Below are positions 57,367 to 64,000 of a stretch of DNA of 64,000 nt, in pieces (position 1 is the first letter of the stretch; each line of letters opens with the position of its first letter). Under the pieces are notes generated by a model that made no database searches, was not told where the DNA came from, and saw nothing but the letters and a program-made list of their open reading frames with translations. The translations under genes and the position numbers were made by a program. The DNA comes from Gemmatimonadaceae bacterium (GTDB lineage: Bacteria; Gemmatimonadota; Gemmatimonadetes; Gemmatimonadales; Gemmatimonadaceae): assembly GCA_024710705.1 (NCBI GenBank), contig JANJUF010000051.1:1-64000 (forward strand). Reading direction: 5' to 3'.

Positions 57367-58538
57367 TGCTGTCGCTCCGCGGTTGCTGTGTCCTCGCGCT
57401 CACCGCGCTCGTCGCGCTCGTCGCGCTCACGCCGTCGCTGGAGGCGCAGGGCACGGCCCGCGTCCTCGAGGGGCGCATCACGCGTCCCGGCGCGGCGGGG
57501 CGGGCAATTCCCGTCGTCGGCGAGTGGGCCGTGTTGCACCGGGTGGGGAGCGACGCGGCCGCGCCGCTCGACTCGATGCGGACGCGCGCCGACGGCGGCT
57601 TCAGTTTCCGGTACCGAGCGACGGGCGACAGCAACGCGGTGTATTTCGTGAGCACCACGCGCGGCGGTGTGGCCTACTTCACGCCGCCGACCCGCGAGAC
57701 CAGTGTACGCGGCGGCACGGCCGACCTGACCGTGTTCGACACCACCAGCGGTCCCGTACCCATCACCGTCCGCGGTCGCCATCTCATCGTCACCGCGCCC
57801 GACTCGGCCACCGGTACCACCCGCACGGTGATCGAGGTCTACGAGCTGAGCAATGACTCGACGATCACGCGCGTGCCAGGGCAGTCGCAGACGCCGACGT
57901 TCGAGGCCCCGCTTCCCGAGGGCGTCATCAATGTGATGGGCGGGCAGGGCGACATTTCACCGGACGCCGTGCGCGCCGACGAGGGTCGGGTGCGCGTATG
58001 GGCCCCGATTGCGCCGGGGCTCAAGCAGTTCTCCTTCACCTATGAGTTCCCCGCGTCGCGCACGGCGATCGCCGCGCCGGTGGAGACGTCGATTCCGGTG
58101 TTGGAAGTCTTGGTGGAGGATCCGCGTGGCACCGCCGTCGGAGCGGGGCTCACCGAAGTGGATCCGGTGCAGGTGGATGGACGGCCGTTCAAGCGTTTCC
58201 TGGCGCAGGATGTCGCGCCGCCGGGCTTGGTCGAGATCACCACGCCGGGCGCCGAGGCCACGGCAGGTAGCCTGCGGCTGATGCTAGTGGTCACCGCCAT
58301 CGGCGCTGCGATGCTGCTCGGCCTGGGCATGGCGTTCATGCGCGGCGGGCCCAAGGCTTTTTCGCGGCGCCGCAACGATGATCCGGAGCGGCTGGCACTC
58401 GAAATCGCCGCACTCGATGCCGCCTACGAGGCCATTGCCGCGCCGAGCGAGCAGGAGAAGGCCGAGCACTACCTGAAGCGTGCGCATTTGAAGGGGCGCC
58501 TGAGCAACGCGCTTGCGAAGCGCGACGGCTTGGCGTAG
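57363..58538 (+). CDS. Secreted/membrane protein of unknown function
   Basis: Not recognised. The 391-residue product has a signal peptide whose core is built of near-repeated codons (ALTALVALVALT, cleavage near LEAQG). A carboxypeptidase-regulatory-like beta domain follows (about 32-120; RTRADGGFSFRYRA). A long extracytoplasmic region leads to a membrane span near 298-318, then a cytoplasmic tail with a basic patch (KAFSRRRNDD) and a helical segment. The start overlaps the DUF151 stop; a second ATG follows directly. Envelope location is well supported, function is not. Confidence 0.6.
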   Translation: MMLSLRGCCVLALTALVALVALTPSLEAQGTARVLEGRITRPGAAGRAIPVVGEWAVLHRVGSDAAAPLDSMRTRADGGFSFRYRATGDSNAVYFVSTTRGGVAYFTPPTRETSVRGGTADLTVFDTTSGPVPITVRGRHLIVTAPDSATGTTRTVIEVYELSNDSTITRVPGQSQTPTFEAPLPEGVINVMGGQGDISPDAVRADEGRVRVWAPIAPGLKQFSFTYEFPASRTAIAAPVETSIPVLEVLVEDPRGTAVGAGLTEVDPVQVDGRPFKRFLAQDVAPPGLVEITTPGAEATAGSLRLMLVVTAIGAAMLLGLGMAFMRGGPKAFSRRRNDDPERLALEIAALDAAYEAIAAPSEQEKAEHYLKRAHLKGRLSNALAKRDGLA

Positions 58539-58558
58539 GCTTCACCCACAATCGAAGA

Positions 58559-58710
58559 GCGAACGCGGGACACGGAAGCCGGTGTGAAACCGGCGCGGCC
58601 CCGCCACTGTGACGGGTAGCATTCGTCCGACTCGAGTACAGCCACTGGATCCCGCGGGATCTGGGAAGGCGAGTCGGATGGCCCGGAGCCAGGAGACGAC
58701 CCACGTTCGC
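58559..58710 (+). promoter_or_regulatory. Cobalamin (B12) riboswitch aptamer
   Basis: The leader of the btu operon contains the conserved cobalamin core: AGCCGGTGTGAAACCGGC, CGCGGCCCCGCCACTGT, and the B12 box AGCCAGGAGAC at 58687-58697. A closing P1 stem pairs 58559-58569 with 58700-58710 (10 of 11 positions). Binding of adenosyl- or other cobalamin should lower expression of the uptake genes downstream. The 20 bases between the upstream gene and P1 hold nothing recognised. Confidence 0.95.
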
Positions 58711-58721
58711 GCCACATTCGC

Positions 58722-58777
58722 ACCCTCGGGGGAGGGTACGTGGCGTCAGGGATGATCGGACCGCTGGTGGTCCGATC
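58722..58777 (+). promoter_or_regulatory. Two hairpins of the riboswitch expression platform
   Basis: ACCCTC/GAGGGT with a GGGG loop (58722-58737) and GATCGGACC/GGTCCGATC with loop GCTGGT (58754-58777, nine perfect pairs) lie between the aptamer and the terminator-like hairpin. They probably take part in switching, but which pairings are exclusive is not clear by eye. Confidence 0.5.
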
Positions 58778-58791
58778 GGCCGACGTGCACT

Positions 58792-58825
58792 CGGGCTCTC
58801 TCCCAACTGGGAAGGAGCCCGTTTT
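58792..58825 (+). terminator. Riboswitch terminator hairpin that also covers the btuF ribosome site
   Basis: Bases 58792-58804 pair with 58809-58821 (one mismatch, one wobble; loop AACT) and are followed by TTTT, as in an intrinsic terminator. The 3' strand contains AAGGAG (58812-58817), nine bases before the btuF GTG, so the same hairpin would hide the ribosome binding site. Confidence 0.65.
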
Positions 58826-58826
58826 C

Positions 58827-59735
58827 GTGTCGGAACCTGTCCGTCTCTTTTCGCGCGTGATGCTCGCGGCCGCCGCGCTCGTCGCGCTCTCCGCCTGTGC
58901 CGGCGAGCGCGCGGCGGCCGGCAGCGATCCGCTCGTGGATGACTTCGGCGACACCCTGCGCCTGCGCGCGCCGGCCACCCGCATCGTCTCGCTCAATCCG
59001 GTCACCACCGAGCTGTTGTTCGCCCTCGGGGCCGGCGCTCGGCTGGTGGGACGCACCAGTTGGGATCTCTTCCCCGAGCAAGCGCGCGCCGTACCTGACA
59101 TGGGCGCCGGGATGGGGCCGAACATCGAGGCTGTGATCGGGCAGCGGCCCGACCTGGTAATCCTCTACGCGAGCGAGTCGAACCGCCGCGCGGCACAACA
59201 GTTCCAGGCCGCTGGCATCCCGACGCTCACGTACCGGACGGATCGCATCGAGGACCTGCAGCGCGTGATCCCGGTGATCGCCGCGGCCATCGGCGCCGAC
59301 TCAATCGGACGGCTGGTGCGGGATTCGGTGATGGCGTCGGTCGAGTCGGTGCGCGCACTGAGCCGACCGGCGCGTGCGCCGCGGGCCTTCTGGCACATCT
59401 GGGAGACGCCACTGATGACGATCGGTGGTGGCAGCTACCTCAGCGAACTGCTCGAGGTGGCCGGCGCCGAGAATGTGTTCGGTGACCTCGCTGCGCCCTC
59501 GCCGCAGGTGTCGCTCGAGGAGGTTGCGCGGCGCAATCCCGACGTGGTGCTCGCCGGCCCCAATAGTGCTGCGCGCATTCGCCGTTCGCCGGCCTGGCAG
59601 AGCGTGCGGGCCGTGCGTGAAGGGCGCGTGGTCGTGATCGATACGCTCATCGTCGGCCGGCCGGGTGTGCGAGTAGGCGAGACGGCGCGCTTCCTGCGCC
59701 GCGTGCTGGTGGACTCCCTCATGATCCCGCGCTGA
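58827..59735 (+). CDS. btuF: BtuF-like cobalamin-binding lipoprotein
   Basis: Substrate-binding protein delivering B12 to the BtuCD transporter. The 302-residue precursor has a lipoprotein signal (SEPVRLFSRVMLAAAALVALSAC, lipid Cys24 here), so it is membrane-anchored rather than free. RIVSLNPVTTELLFALGAG, GRTSWDLFP and the NIEAVIGQRPDLVIL segment belong to the PF01497 periplasmic-binding fold. The GTG is preferred over an ATG at 58860 because it keeps the positively charged n-region and has AAGGAG nine bases upstream. Riboswitch context makes B12, rather than a siderophore, the likely ligand. Confidence 0.88.
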   Translation: MSEPVRLFSRVMLAAAALVALSACAGERAAAGSDPLVDDFGDTLRLRAPATRIVSLNPVTTELLFALGAGARLVGRTSWDLFPEQARAVPDMGAGMGPNIEAVIGQRPDLVILYASESNRRAAQQFQAAGIPTLTYRTDRIEDLQRVIPVIAAAIGADSIGRLVRDSVMASVESVRALSRPARAPRAFWHIWETPLMTIGGGSYLSELLEVAGAENVFGDLAAPSPQVSLEEVARRNPDVVLAGPNSAARIRRSPAWQSVRAVREGRVVVIDTLIVGRPGVRVGETARFLRRVLVDSLMIPR

Positions 59736-59736
59736 C

Positions 59737-60711
59737 GTGCAGGCGCGCCATTGGCTCCTGTTGGCTGCTGCCGTCCTCGTGGCGGTGCTGTTCGGCGTGG
59801 CCGGCGGTGCCGTGCCGCTCGAGCTTGCCGAGGTCGTGCGCGCGCTCTTCGGTGCAGGGGACGCGACCACGCAGGCCATCGTGCAGAACCTCCGCTTGCC
59901 ACGCGTGGCGCTGGGGCTGGCGGTTGGGGCGGGGCTCGCGGCGAGCGGCACGGCCCTGCAGGCCACGCTGCGGAACCCGCTGGCCGAGCCGTATTTGCTC
60001 GGCGTATCCGGTGGTGCGGCAGCTGGCGCCGTGGCCGCCGTGACGCTCGGGATCGCCTCGCCGCTCCTCCTGCCGTTGGCCGCCTTCGTGGGTGCGGCGG
60101 TTGCGGTGGTGATCGTGCTCCTCGTGGCGCGCGCCGTGGCGGGGCACGCCGACCCGCGCGTGCTGCTGATGGCTGGCGTGGTGGTCGGCGCCTTCTGCAC
60201 GGCGCTGATCATGGTGGCGCTTGCCACGGCACCGGAGAACACCGTGCGCGGTGCGCTCTGGTGGATGATGGGGTCGCTCGGTGACGCCCAATGGCGCAGC
60301 GTGCGCTGGGTGGCCGCGTACGTAGCGCTGGGCATTGCGCTCCTGGTGATCTGGGCCCGCGACGTGGATGTGCTGGCCCTTGGCGATGAGGCTGCCGCCT
60401 CGCTCGGGCTGCCGGTGGAGCGGGTCACGCGCCGCATCTATTTCGCGGCATCGCTGCTGGCGGCTGCCACGGTGGCGGGCGCGGGACTCATCGGCTTCGT
60501 CGGATTGATCGTGCCGGCCATCGCCCGCGCCCTGGGGGCGCGAAATACGCGCCAGACAATCGCCGCGGCGGCGCTCGCCGGCGCCGCGCTGGTGGTGCTC
60601 GCCGACCTCGTCGCCCGCACGGTCCTGCGGCCGGCAGAGCTGCCCCTCGGCGCCGTGACCGCGCTCATCGGCGTGCCGTTCTTCCTGTGGCGGCTGCGGA
60701 GGCTCCGATGA
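59737..60711 (+). CDS. btuC: BtuC-like ABC permease (FecCD family)
   Basis: Membrane subunit of the B12 importer (324 aa, about ten spans). Family markers are LRLPRVALGLAVGAGLAASGTALQATLRNPLAEPYLLGVSGGA near 50-95, in which the last part is the classic FecCD signature. GSLGDAQW, GLIGFVGLIVPAIAR and the C-terminal LPLGAVTALIGVPFFLWRLRR are also present. The GTG lies one base after btuF. Its end overlaps the ATPase start (ATGA). Confidence 0.92.
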   Translation: MQARHWLLLAAAVLVAVLFGVAGGAVPLELAEVVRALFGAGDATTQAIVQNLRLPRVALGLAVGAGLAASGTALQATLRNPLAEPYLLGVSGGAAAGAVAAVTLGIASPLLLPLAAFVGAAVAVVIVLLVARAVAGHADPRVLLMAGVVVGAFCTALIMVALATAPENTVRGALWWMMGSLGDAQWRSVRWVAAYVALGIALLVIWARDVDVLALGDEAAASLGLPVERVTRRIYFAASLLAAATVAGAGLIGFVGLIVPAIARALGARNTRQTIAAAALAGAALVVLADLVARTVLRPAELPLGAVTALIGVPFFLWRLRRLR

Positions 60712-61496
60712 TCCGCTTCGAGGACGTGGTCCTGCGCTACTCCGGCGCGGCGACGGCGGCGGTGAACGGGGTCTCGTTCCATGCGCTGCGCGGGCGCGTC
60801 ACAGCCGTCGTCGGACCGAATGGCAGCGGCAAGAGCACGCTGGTGCGGGCGCTGCTCGGCCGAATCGCGACAACCGGCGGCCGCATCACGCTTGACGGCG
60901 CGCCGCTCGACGCCCTGCAACGGCGCCGCATCGCCCAGCAGATGGCGGTCGTGCCGCAGCGCGAGGAGCCGGTCTTTCCGCTCGATGTACGCGAGTATGT
61001 CGCGCTCGGGCGGCATCCCCACGGCGGTCCGTTCTCCGGGCGCGACGCGGCGGACCGCGAGGCCATCGCCCGGGCGGTGGAGCGCGCCGCGGTGGCCGAG
61101 TTTCTCGACCGCACCACCGACGCGCTCTCCGGCGGCGAATGGCAACGCGTGCGCATCGCCCGCGCGCTGGCGCAGGGCGGTACGGCGCTCGTACTCGACG
61201 AACCCACGACCTTCCTCGACATCGCGCATGAGATGGCGGTGTTCGAGCTGCTCGACTCCCTCGCCCGCGAGGGATTGGCCGTCCTGCTCGTGAGCCACCA
61301 GCTCAACCTCGTCGCCCGCTTCGCCGATCACATCGTGCTCATGCACCGCGGCGCGGTGGCCGCCGCCGGCACGCCGGCCGACGTGATGCGCGGCGAGATC
61401 CTCGAGCGCGTCTACGAGTGGCCCCTCGTCATCTCCCGCGATCCGGCCGTCGGCGCACCGGTACTGGTGCCGCTGCGCAATCGCGGTGCTCGGTAG
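60708..61496 (+). CDS. btuD: BtuD-like ABC transporter ATPase
   Basis: ATP-hydrolysing subunit of the B12 importer (262 aa). It has Walker A GPNGSGKST at 36-44, a Q-loop near VVPQREEP, the signature LSGGEWQRVRIARAL near 141, Walker B ALVLDEPTTFLD near 161-172, and the switch histidine in LLVSHQLN. The ATG overlaps btuC by four bases; a longer frame would extend only into btuC. The gene order btuF-C-D-B under one riboswitch fixes the substrate class as cobalamin. Confidence 0.93.
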   Translation: MIRFEDVVLRYSGAATAAVNGVSFHALRGRVTAVVGPNGSGKSTLVRALLGRIATTGGRITLDGAPLDALQRRRIAQQMAVVPQREEPVFPLDVREYVALGRHPHGGPFSGRDAADREAIARAVERAAVAEFLDRTTDALSGGEWQRVRIARALAQGGTALVLDEPTTFLDIAHEMAVFELLDSLAREGLAVLLVSHQLNLVARFADHIVLMHRGAVAAAGTPADVMRGEILERVYEWPLVISRDPAVGAPVLVPLRNRGAR

Positions 61497-61533
61497 TCCC
61501 TCGTTCTTCCCTTCACACCTCTCTCCTCGTCCG

Positions 61534-63468
61534 ATGCATCTGCGCGCCCTCGCCCTCGTTCTCCTCGTTCCCCTTTCCGTCACGGCCCAGGCTGACACCA
61601 CGCGCCTCCCGGCCACGGTGGTCACGGCCACGCGGATTCCCACCGCCGCCGACGCACAGACGGCCACCGTCACCGTCCTCGATGGAGCCACGCTGCGCGC
61701 CGAGGGCCTCACGCACGTGGGTGACGCGCTCCGTCGCGTGCCGGGGCTCGCCCTGGCCCGCACCTCGTCGTTCGGTTCACAGCAGGCACTGTTCCTGCGC
61801 GGCGGACAGAGCAACTACGTGCGCGTCCTGGTGGACGGCGTGGCCCTCAACGAACCCGGCGGCGTGCTCGACCTCGGCCGCATCACGTTGGATGACGTCG
61901 CGCGCATCGAAGTCGTGCGCGGCCCGGCCAGCGTACTGTACGGCTCGGAGGCCGTCACCGGCGTGATCCAGATCTTCACCCGCTCGGGCGGGGGACCCAC
62001 CAAGTGGCGTGCCGAGCTCGGCGGCGGTTCCTACGGCGCGCAGCGCGGCTCGTTGGGGGCCAGCGGTGCCGCAGGCAAGTTCGACTGGAGTCTCCAGGGC
62101 GACCGGCATCACACGGACGGCATCCTCGCGTTCAACAACGCCTACCAGAACGATGGCGTGACGGGCGCGCTCGCGTTCGCCCCGGATGCGCGCAGCGACA
62201 TCAAGCTCACGTCGCGATTCAATGCGTCGCAGTACCAGTATCCCACCGGCAGCGACGGCAGCGTCGAGGACCGCAACGCCGAGCGGACGGAGCGTCGGCT
62301 GATGCTCGGGCTCGAGGCTGGCCGGCGGTGGACGGATCGCGTGGAGTCGCGCGCGCAGTTCACGGCCATGGACATGCGGCCTCGCACCACCGACCGCGCC
62401 GACGATGCCGCGGACACGGTGGGGTTCTATGGCTATCTCGCCAATGCGACGGTGAAGCGTCGCATGGTGGACGCGCGCAGCACCGCCCGCCTCGGCACGG
62501 CGCAGTTCCTGACCCTCGGCGGCGAGTGGAGTCGCGACACGGAGACCAGCTCGTCGGTATCGCTGAGTGAGTTCGGCGATTTCCCCGGCAGCTTCCGGGC
62601 GGCGCGCGAGAACCGCGCGGCCTACGCCCAGACGCATGGTGAGGCGGGAGCGTTCACCTATACGCTTGGCGGGCGCCTCGACGAGAACTCGGCGTTCGGA
62701 CGTTTCGAGACGGCGCGCGTCGGCGCCGCCTGGCGCATTGGCGCGCCGCTGCGCGTGCGGGCCTCGGCCGGCACCGCGTTCAAGGCGCCAAGCTTCTTCG
62801 AGAACTTCGCCTCCGGCTTCACGGTGGGGAACGCGGACCTGCGGCCGGAGCGCTCGCGCTCGGCGGACCTCGGCATCGAGCTGACGCTGCCGCATGGCAC
62901 CGGCATCCGGCTCACCGGCTTCACCCAACGCTTCCGCGACCTGATCCAGTACACCGGCGCGCCACCGGCCATGGGCGACCCCAACTACTACAACATCGCC
63001 AAGGCCAATGCCGGCGGCGTGGAGTTCGAGGCCAGTTTCCTCGCCGCCACCGGGCTCGCGACCACCATCGCCCACACGTGGACGGACACGCGCGTGGTGG
63101 ATGCCGGCTTCGAGACCGCGCCCGAGGCCAACTTCGTGGAGGGGGGTCGGCTGCTGCGTCGCCCGTCCCACGTGACCAGCATCCAGCTGCGCCGGCCGAT
63201 CGGGGAGGTGGGGACCCTCTCGGCCACCATACTCCGCACCGGCGAACGGGAGGATCGCGATTTCGCCACCTGGCCGGCAACGATTGTGATGCTGCCGCCG
63301 TTCACCGCGGTGGACGTCTCGTCGGACCTGCGGCTGCCGAACCTGCTCGGCAGCAGCGCCCGGCTGCTCCTGCGGGCCGAGAACCTGTTCGACGTGCGCA
63401 CGCAGCAGATCGCTGGATTCGCGTCGCCCGGCCGCATCCTCTACGCGGGACTTAGATTGGAGCGGTGA
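61534..63468 (+). CDS. btuB: BtuB-like TonB-dependent outer-membrane receptor
   Basis: Outer-membrane receptor taking up cobalamins with energy from TonB. The 644-residue precursor has a signal peptide (to about residue 19-20) and a TonB box-like ATVVTATR at 27-34. A plug domain follows with SSFGSQQALFLRGGQSNYVRVLVDGV and PASVLYGSEAVTGVIQIFT. The 22-strand barrel ends in the NLFDVRTQQIAGFASPGRILYAGLRL segment, BtuB-like. The ATG follows a pyrimidine-rich stretch without a Shine-Dalgarno. It is the last gene of the riboswitch operon; its stop overlaps the recO GTG. Confidence 0.92.
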   Translation: MHLRALALVLLVPLSVTAQADTTRLPATVVTATRIPTAADAQTATVTVLDGATLRAEGLTHVGDALRRVPGLALARTSSFGSQQALFLRGGQSNYVRVLVDGVALNEPGGVLDLGRITLDDVARIEVVRGPASVLYGSEAVTGVIQIFTRSGGGPTKWRAELGGGSYGAQRGSLGASGAAGKFDWSLQGDRHHTDGILAFNNAYQNDGVTGALAFAPDARSDIKLTSRFNASQYQYPTGSDGSVEDRNAERTERRLMLGLEAGRRWTDRVESRAQFTAMDMRPRTTDRADDAADTVGFYGYLANATVKRRMVDARSTARLGTAQFLTLGGEWSRDTETSSSVSLSEFGDFPGSFRAARENRAAYAQTHGEAGAFTYTLGGRLDENSAFGRFETARVGAAWRIGAPLRVRASAGTAFKAPSFFENFASGFTVGNADLRPERSRSADLGIELTLPHGTGIRLTGFTQRFRDLIQYTGAPPAMGDPNYYNIAKANAGGVEFEASFLAATGLATTIAHTWTDTRVVDAGFETAPEANFVEGGRLLRRPSHVTSIQLRRPIGEVGTLSATILRTGEREDRDFATWPATIVMLPPFTAVDVSSDLRLPNLLGSSARLLLRAENLFDVRTQQIAGFASPGRILYAGLRLER

Positions 63469-64000
63469 TCGAGACCGCGGCGATCGTCCTTCATTGCTTT
63501 GACTATCGCGAGACGAGCCGGATCGTACGGCTCGCCACGCGAGAGGTCGGGGTCGTGTCGGCGATCGCCCGCGGGGCCCGGCGGCCGAAGAGCCGCTTCG
63601 GGCAGGGGCTGGACCTCTTCACGAGCGGCAGCGCGCAGTTGGTGATGCATCCCTCGCGCGACCTGCACACGCTGGCCTCATTCGATGCATCGCGGGCGCG
63701 GCCGCTGCTGGCGGGATCGCTGCGGCGCTTCGGGGCAGCGGCGGCCATCGGAGAGCTGTGCCTGCGATTCGGGACCGAGGCCACCGCCGGCGTGCACGAC
63801 GCGCTCGAAGGGGGCTTCGACCGACTCGAGACCGCCGACGACGCGAGCGTGGCGGCGCGCGCGCTGGCTGCGGGGTGGCGCATCGTGGCCGAGTTGGGAT
63901 TCGCGCCCTCGCTCGAGGAGTGCGCGCTGTGCCATCGCACGCTGGGTGACGACGAGGAAGTGCGGTTCGCGCACCGCGCCGGTGGGGCCGTGTGTGCCAC
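63465..64000 (+). CDS. recO: RecO, recombination mediator (3' truncated by window end)
   Basis: Helps load RecA with RecF and RecR in gap repair. The open frame begins at a GTG overlapping the btuB stop (GTGA) and continues past the window, giving 178 codons of about 240. The N-terminal OB part is typical: ETAAIVLHCFDYRETSRIV, then GVVSAIARGARRPKSRFG and LDLFTSG. The visible C-terminal helical part ends in a zinc-finger start (CALCH). It is not a shadow of the opposite-strand frame, which has no family features. Confidence 0.93.
   Translation, partial: MIETAAIVLHCFDYRETSRIVRLATREVGVVSAIARGARRPKSRFGQGLDLFTSGSAQLVMHPSRDLHTLASFDASRARPLLAGSLRRFGAAAAIGELCLRFGTEATAGVHDALEGGFDRLETADDASVAARALAAGWRIVAELGFAPSLEECALCHRTLGDDEEVRFAHRAGGAVCA

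Noticed and set aside
57387-57440. Near-tandem GCGCTCGTC units at the start of the membrane protein gene
   Set aside because: They encode the Ala/Leu/Val core of a signal peptide with high-GC codons; ordinary composition is sufficient explanation.
63503-64000. A minus-strand frame at the right edge
   Set aside because: The plus strand encodes recO with clear family motifs and a GTG overlapping btuB; the opposite frame has no support.

Overview
The window is 64 kb of GC-rich, gene-dense core chromosome from a diderm (outer-membrane) bacterium. There are almost no gaps, and about 58 protein genes nearly all lie on the plus strand. TonB-receptor, beta-barrel and lipoprotein genes, a complete division/cell-wall cluster, an ALDH16-type double aldehyde dehydrogenase, a six-bladed-propeller lipoprotein and a mannose-family PTS with HPr kinase together look most like Gemmatimonadota. 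That placement is an inference from gene content, not a search result. No tRNA, rRNA, CRISPR array, prophage, insertion sequence or defence island was recognised.

Layout. Bases 1-9299 hold the division and cell wall cluster: mraY (cut by the window start), murD, ftsW, murG, murC, ftsQ, ftsA, ftsZ. It continues with a LysM/M23 peptidase, a vWA-like membrane protein, ftsY and recG (to 15235). A CHASE-PAS histidine kinase follows, then a convergent SET-domain protein, a divergent periplasmic asparaginase, asnS, and deoC with an ALDH16 gene (to 23950). The minus-strand block 23974-27214 carries mazG, tgt and a propeller lipoprotein. From 27249 a tightly coupled series runs alr, deoB, cdd, a lipoprotein, an outer-membrane barrel and a receiver-kinase. 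Then come miaB, comEC, fbp, a methylmalonyl-CoA mutase large subunit, an FmdB zinc ribbon, argS, a PfkB kinase, purM, a barrel protein, the rib operon (ribD, ribE, ribBA, ribH) with nusB, and a GT4 glycosyltransferase. Bases 49929-55584 are one PTS operon: hpf, hprK, EIIA, EIIB, EIIC, EIID, HPr, EI. metK, a DUF151 protein and an unknown membrane protein lead to a cobalamin riboswitch and btuF-btuC-btuD-btuB. The window ends inside recO.

How the genes fit together. Neighbouring genes very often overlap by 1 to 4 bases (ATGA, GTGA, TGATG), which points to translational coupling. deoC, deoB, cdd and the ALDH16 protein form a nucleoside salvage and degradation set, in which the aldehyde dehydrogenase could remove the acetaldehyde made by DeoC. 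The B12 uptake operon would supply the B12-dependent mutase. The PTS operon contains every phosphotransfer protein plus the HPr kinase.

The least explained structure is non-coding. Two families of palindromic repeats are interspersed between genes: one has arms of the type ACCACGAAGGCACGAAGG, the other GACGGAAGACGG. One copy of the second family lies in frame inside the linker of the ALDH16 gene, and another fills the ftsA-ftsZ spacer. In two places a very short ORF exactly bridges a 28-base gap between genes. The B12 riboswitch has a terminator-like hairpin that also holds the ribosome binding site of btuF. No gene-free stretch exceeds 300 bases; the longest (288 bases, before btuF) is the riboswitch leader.
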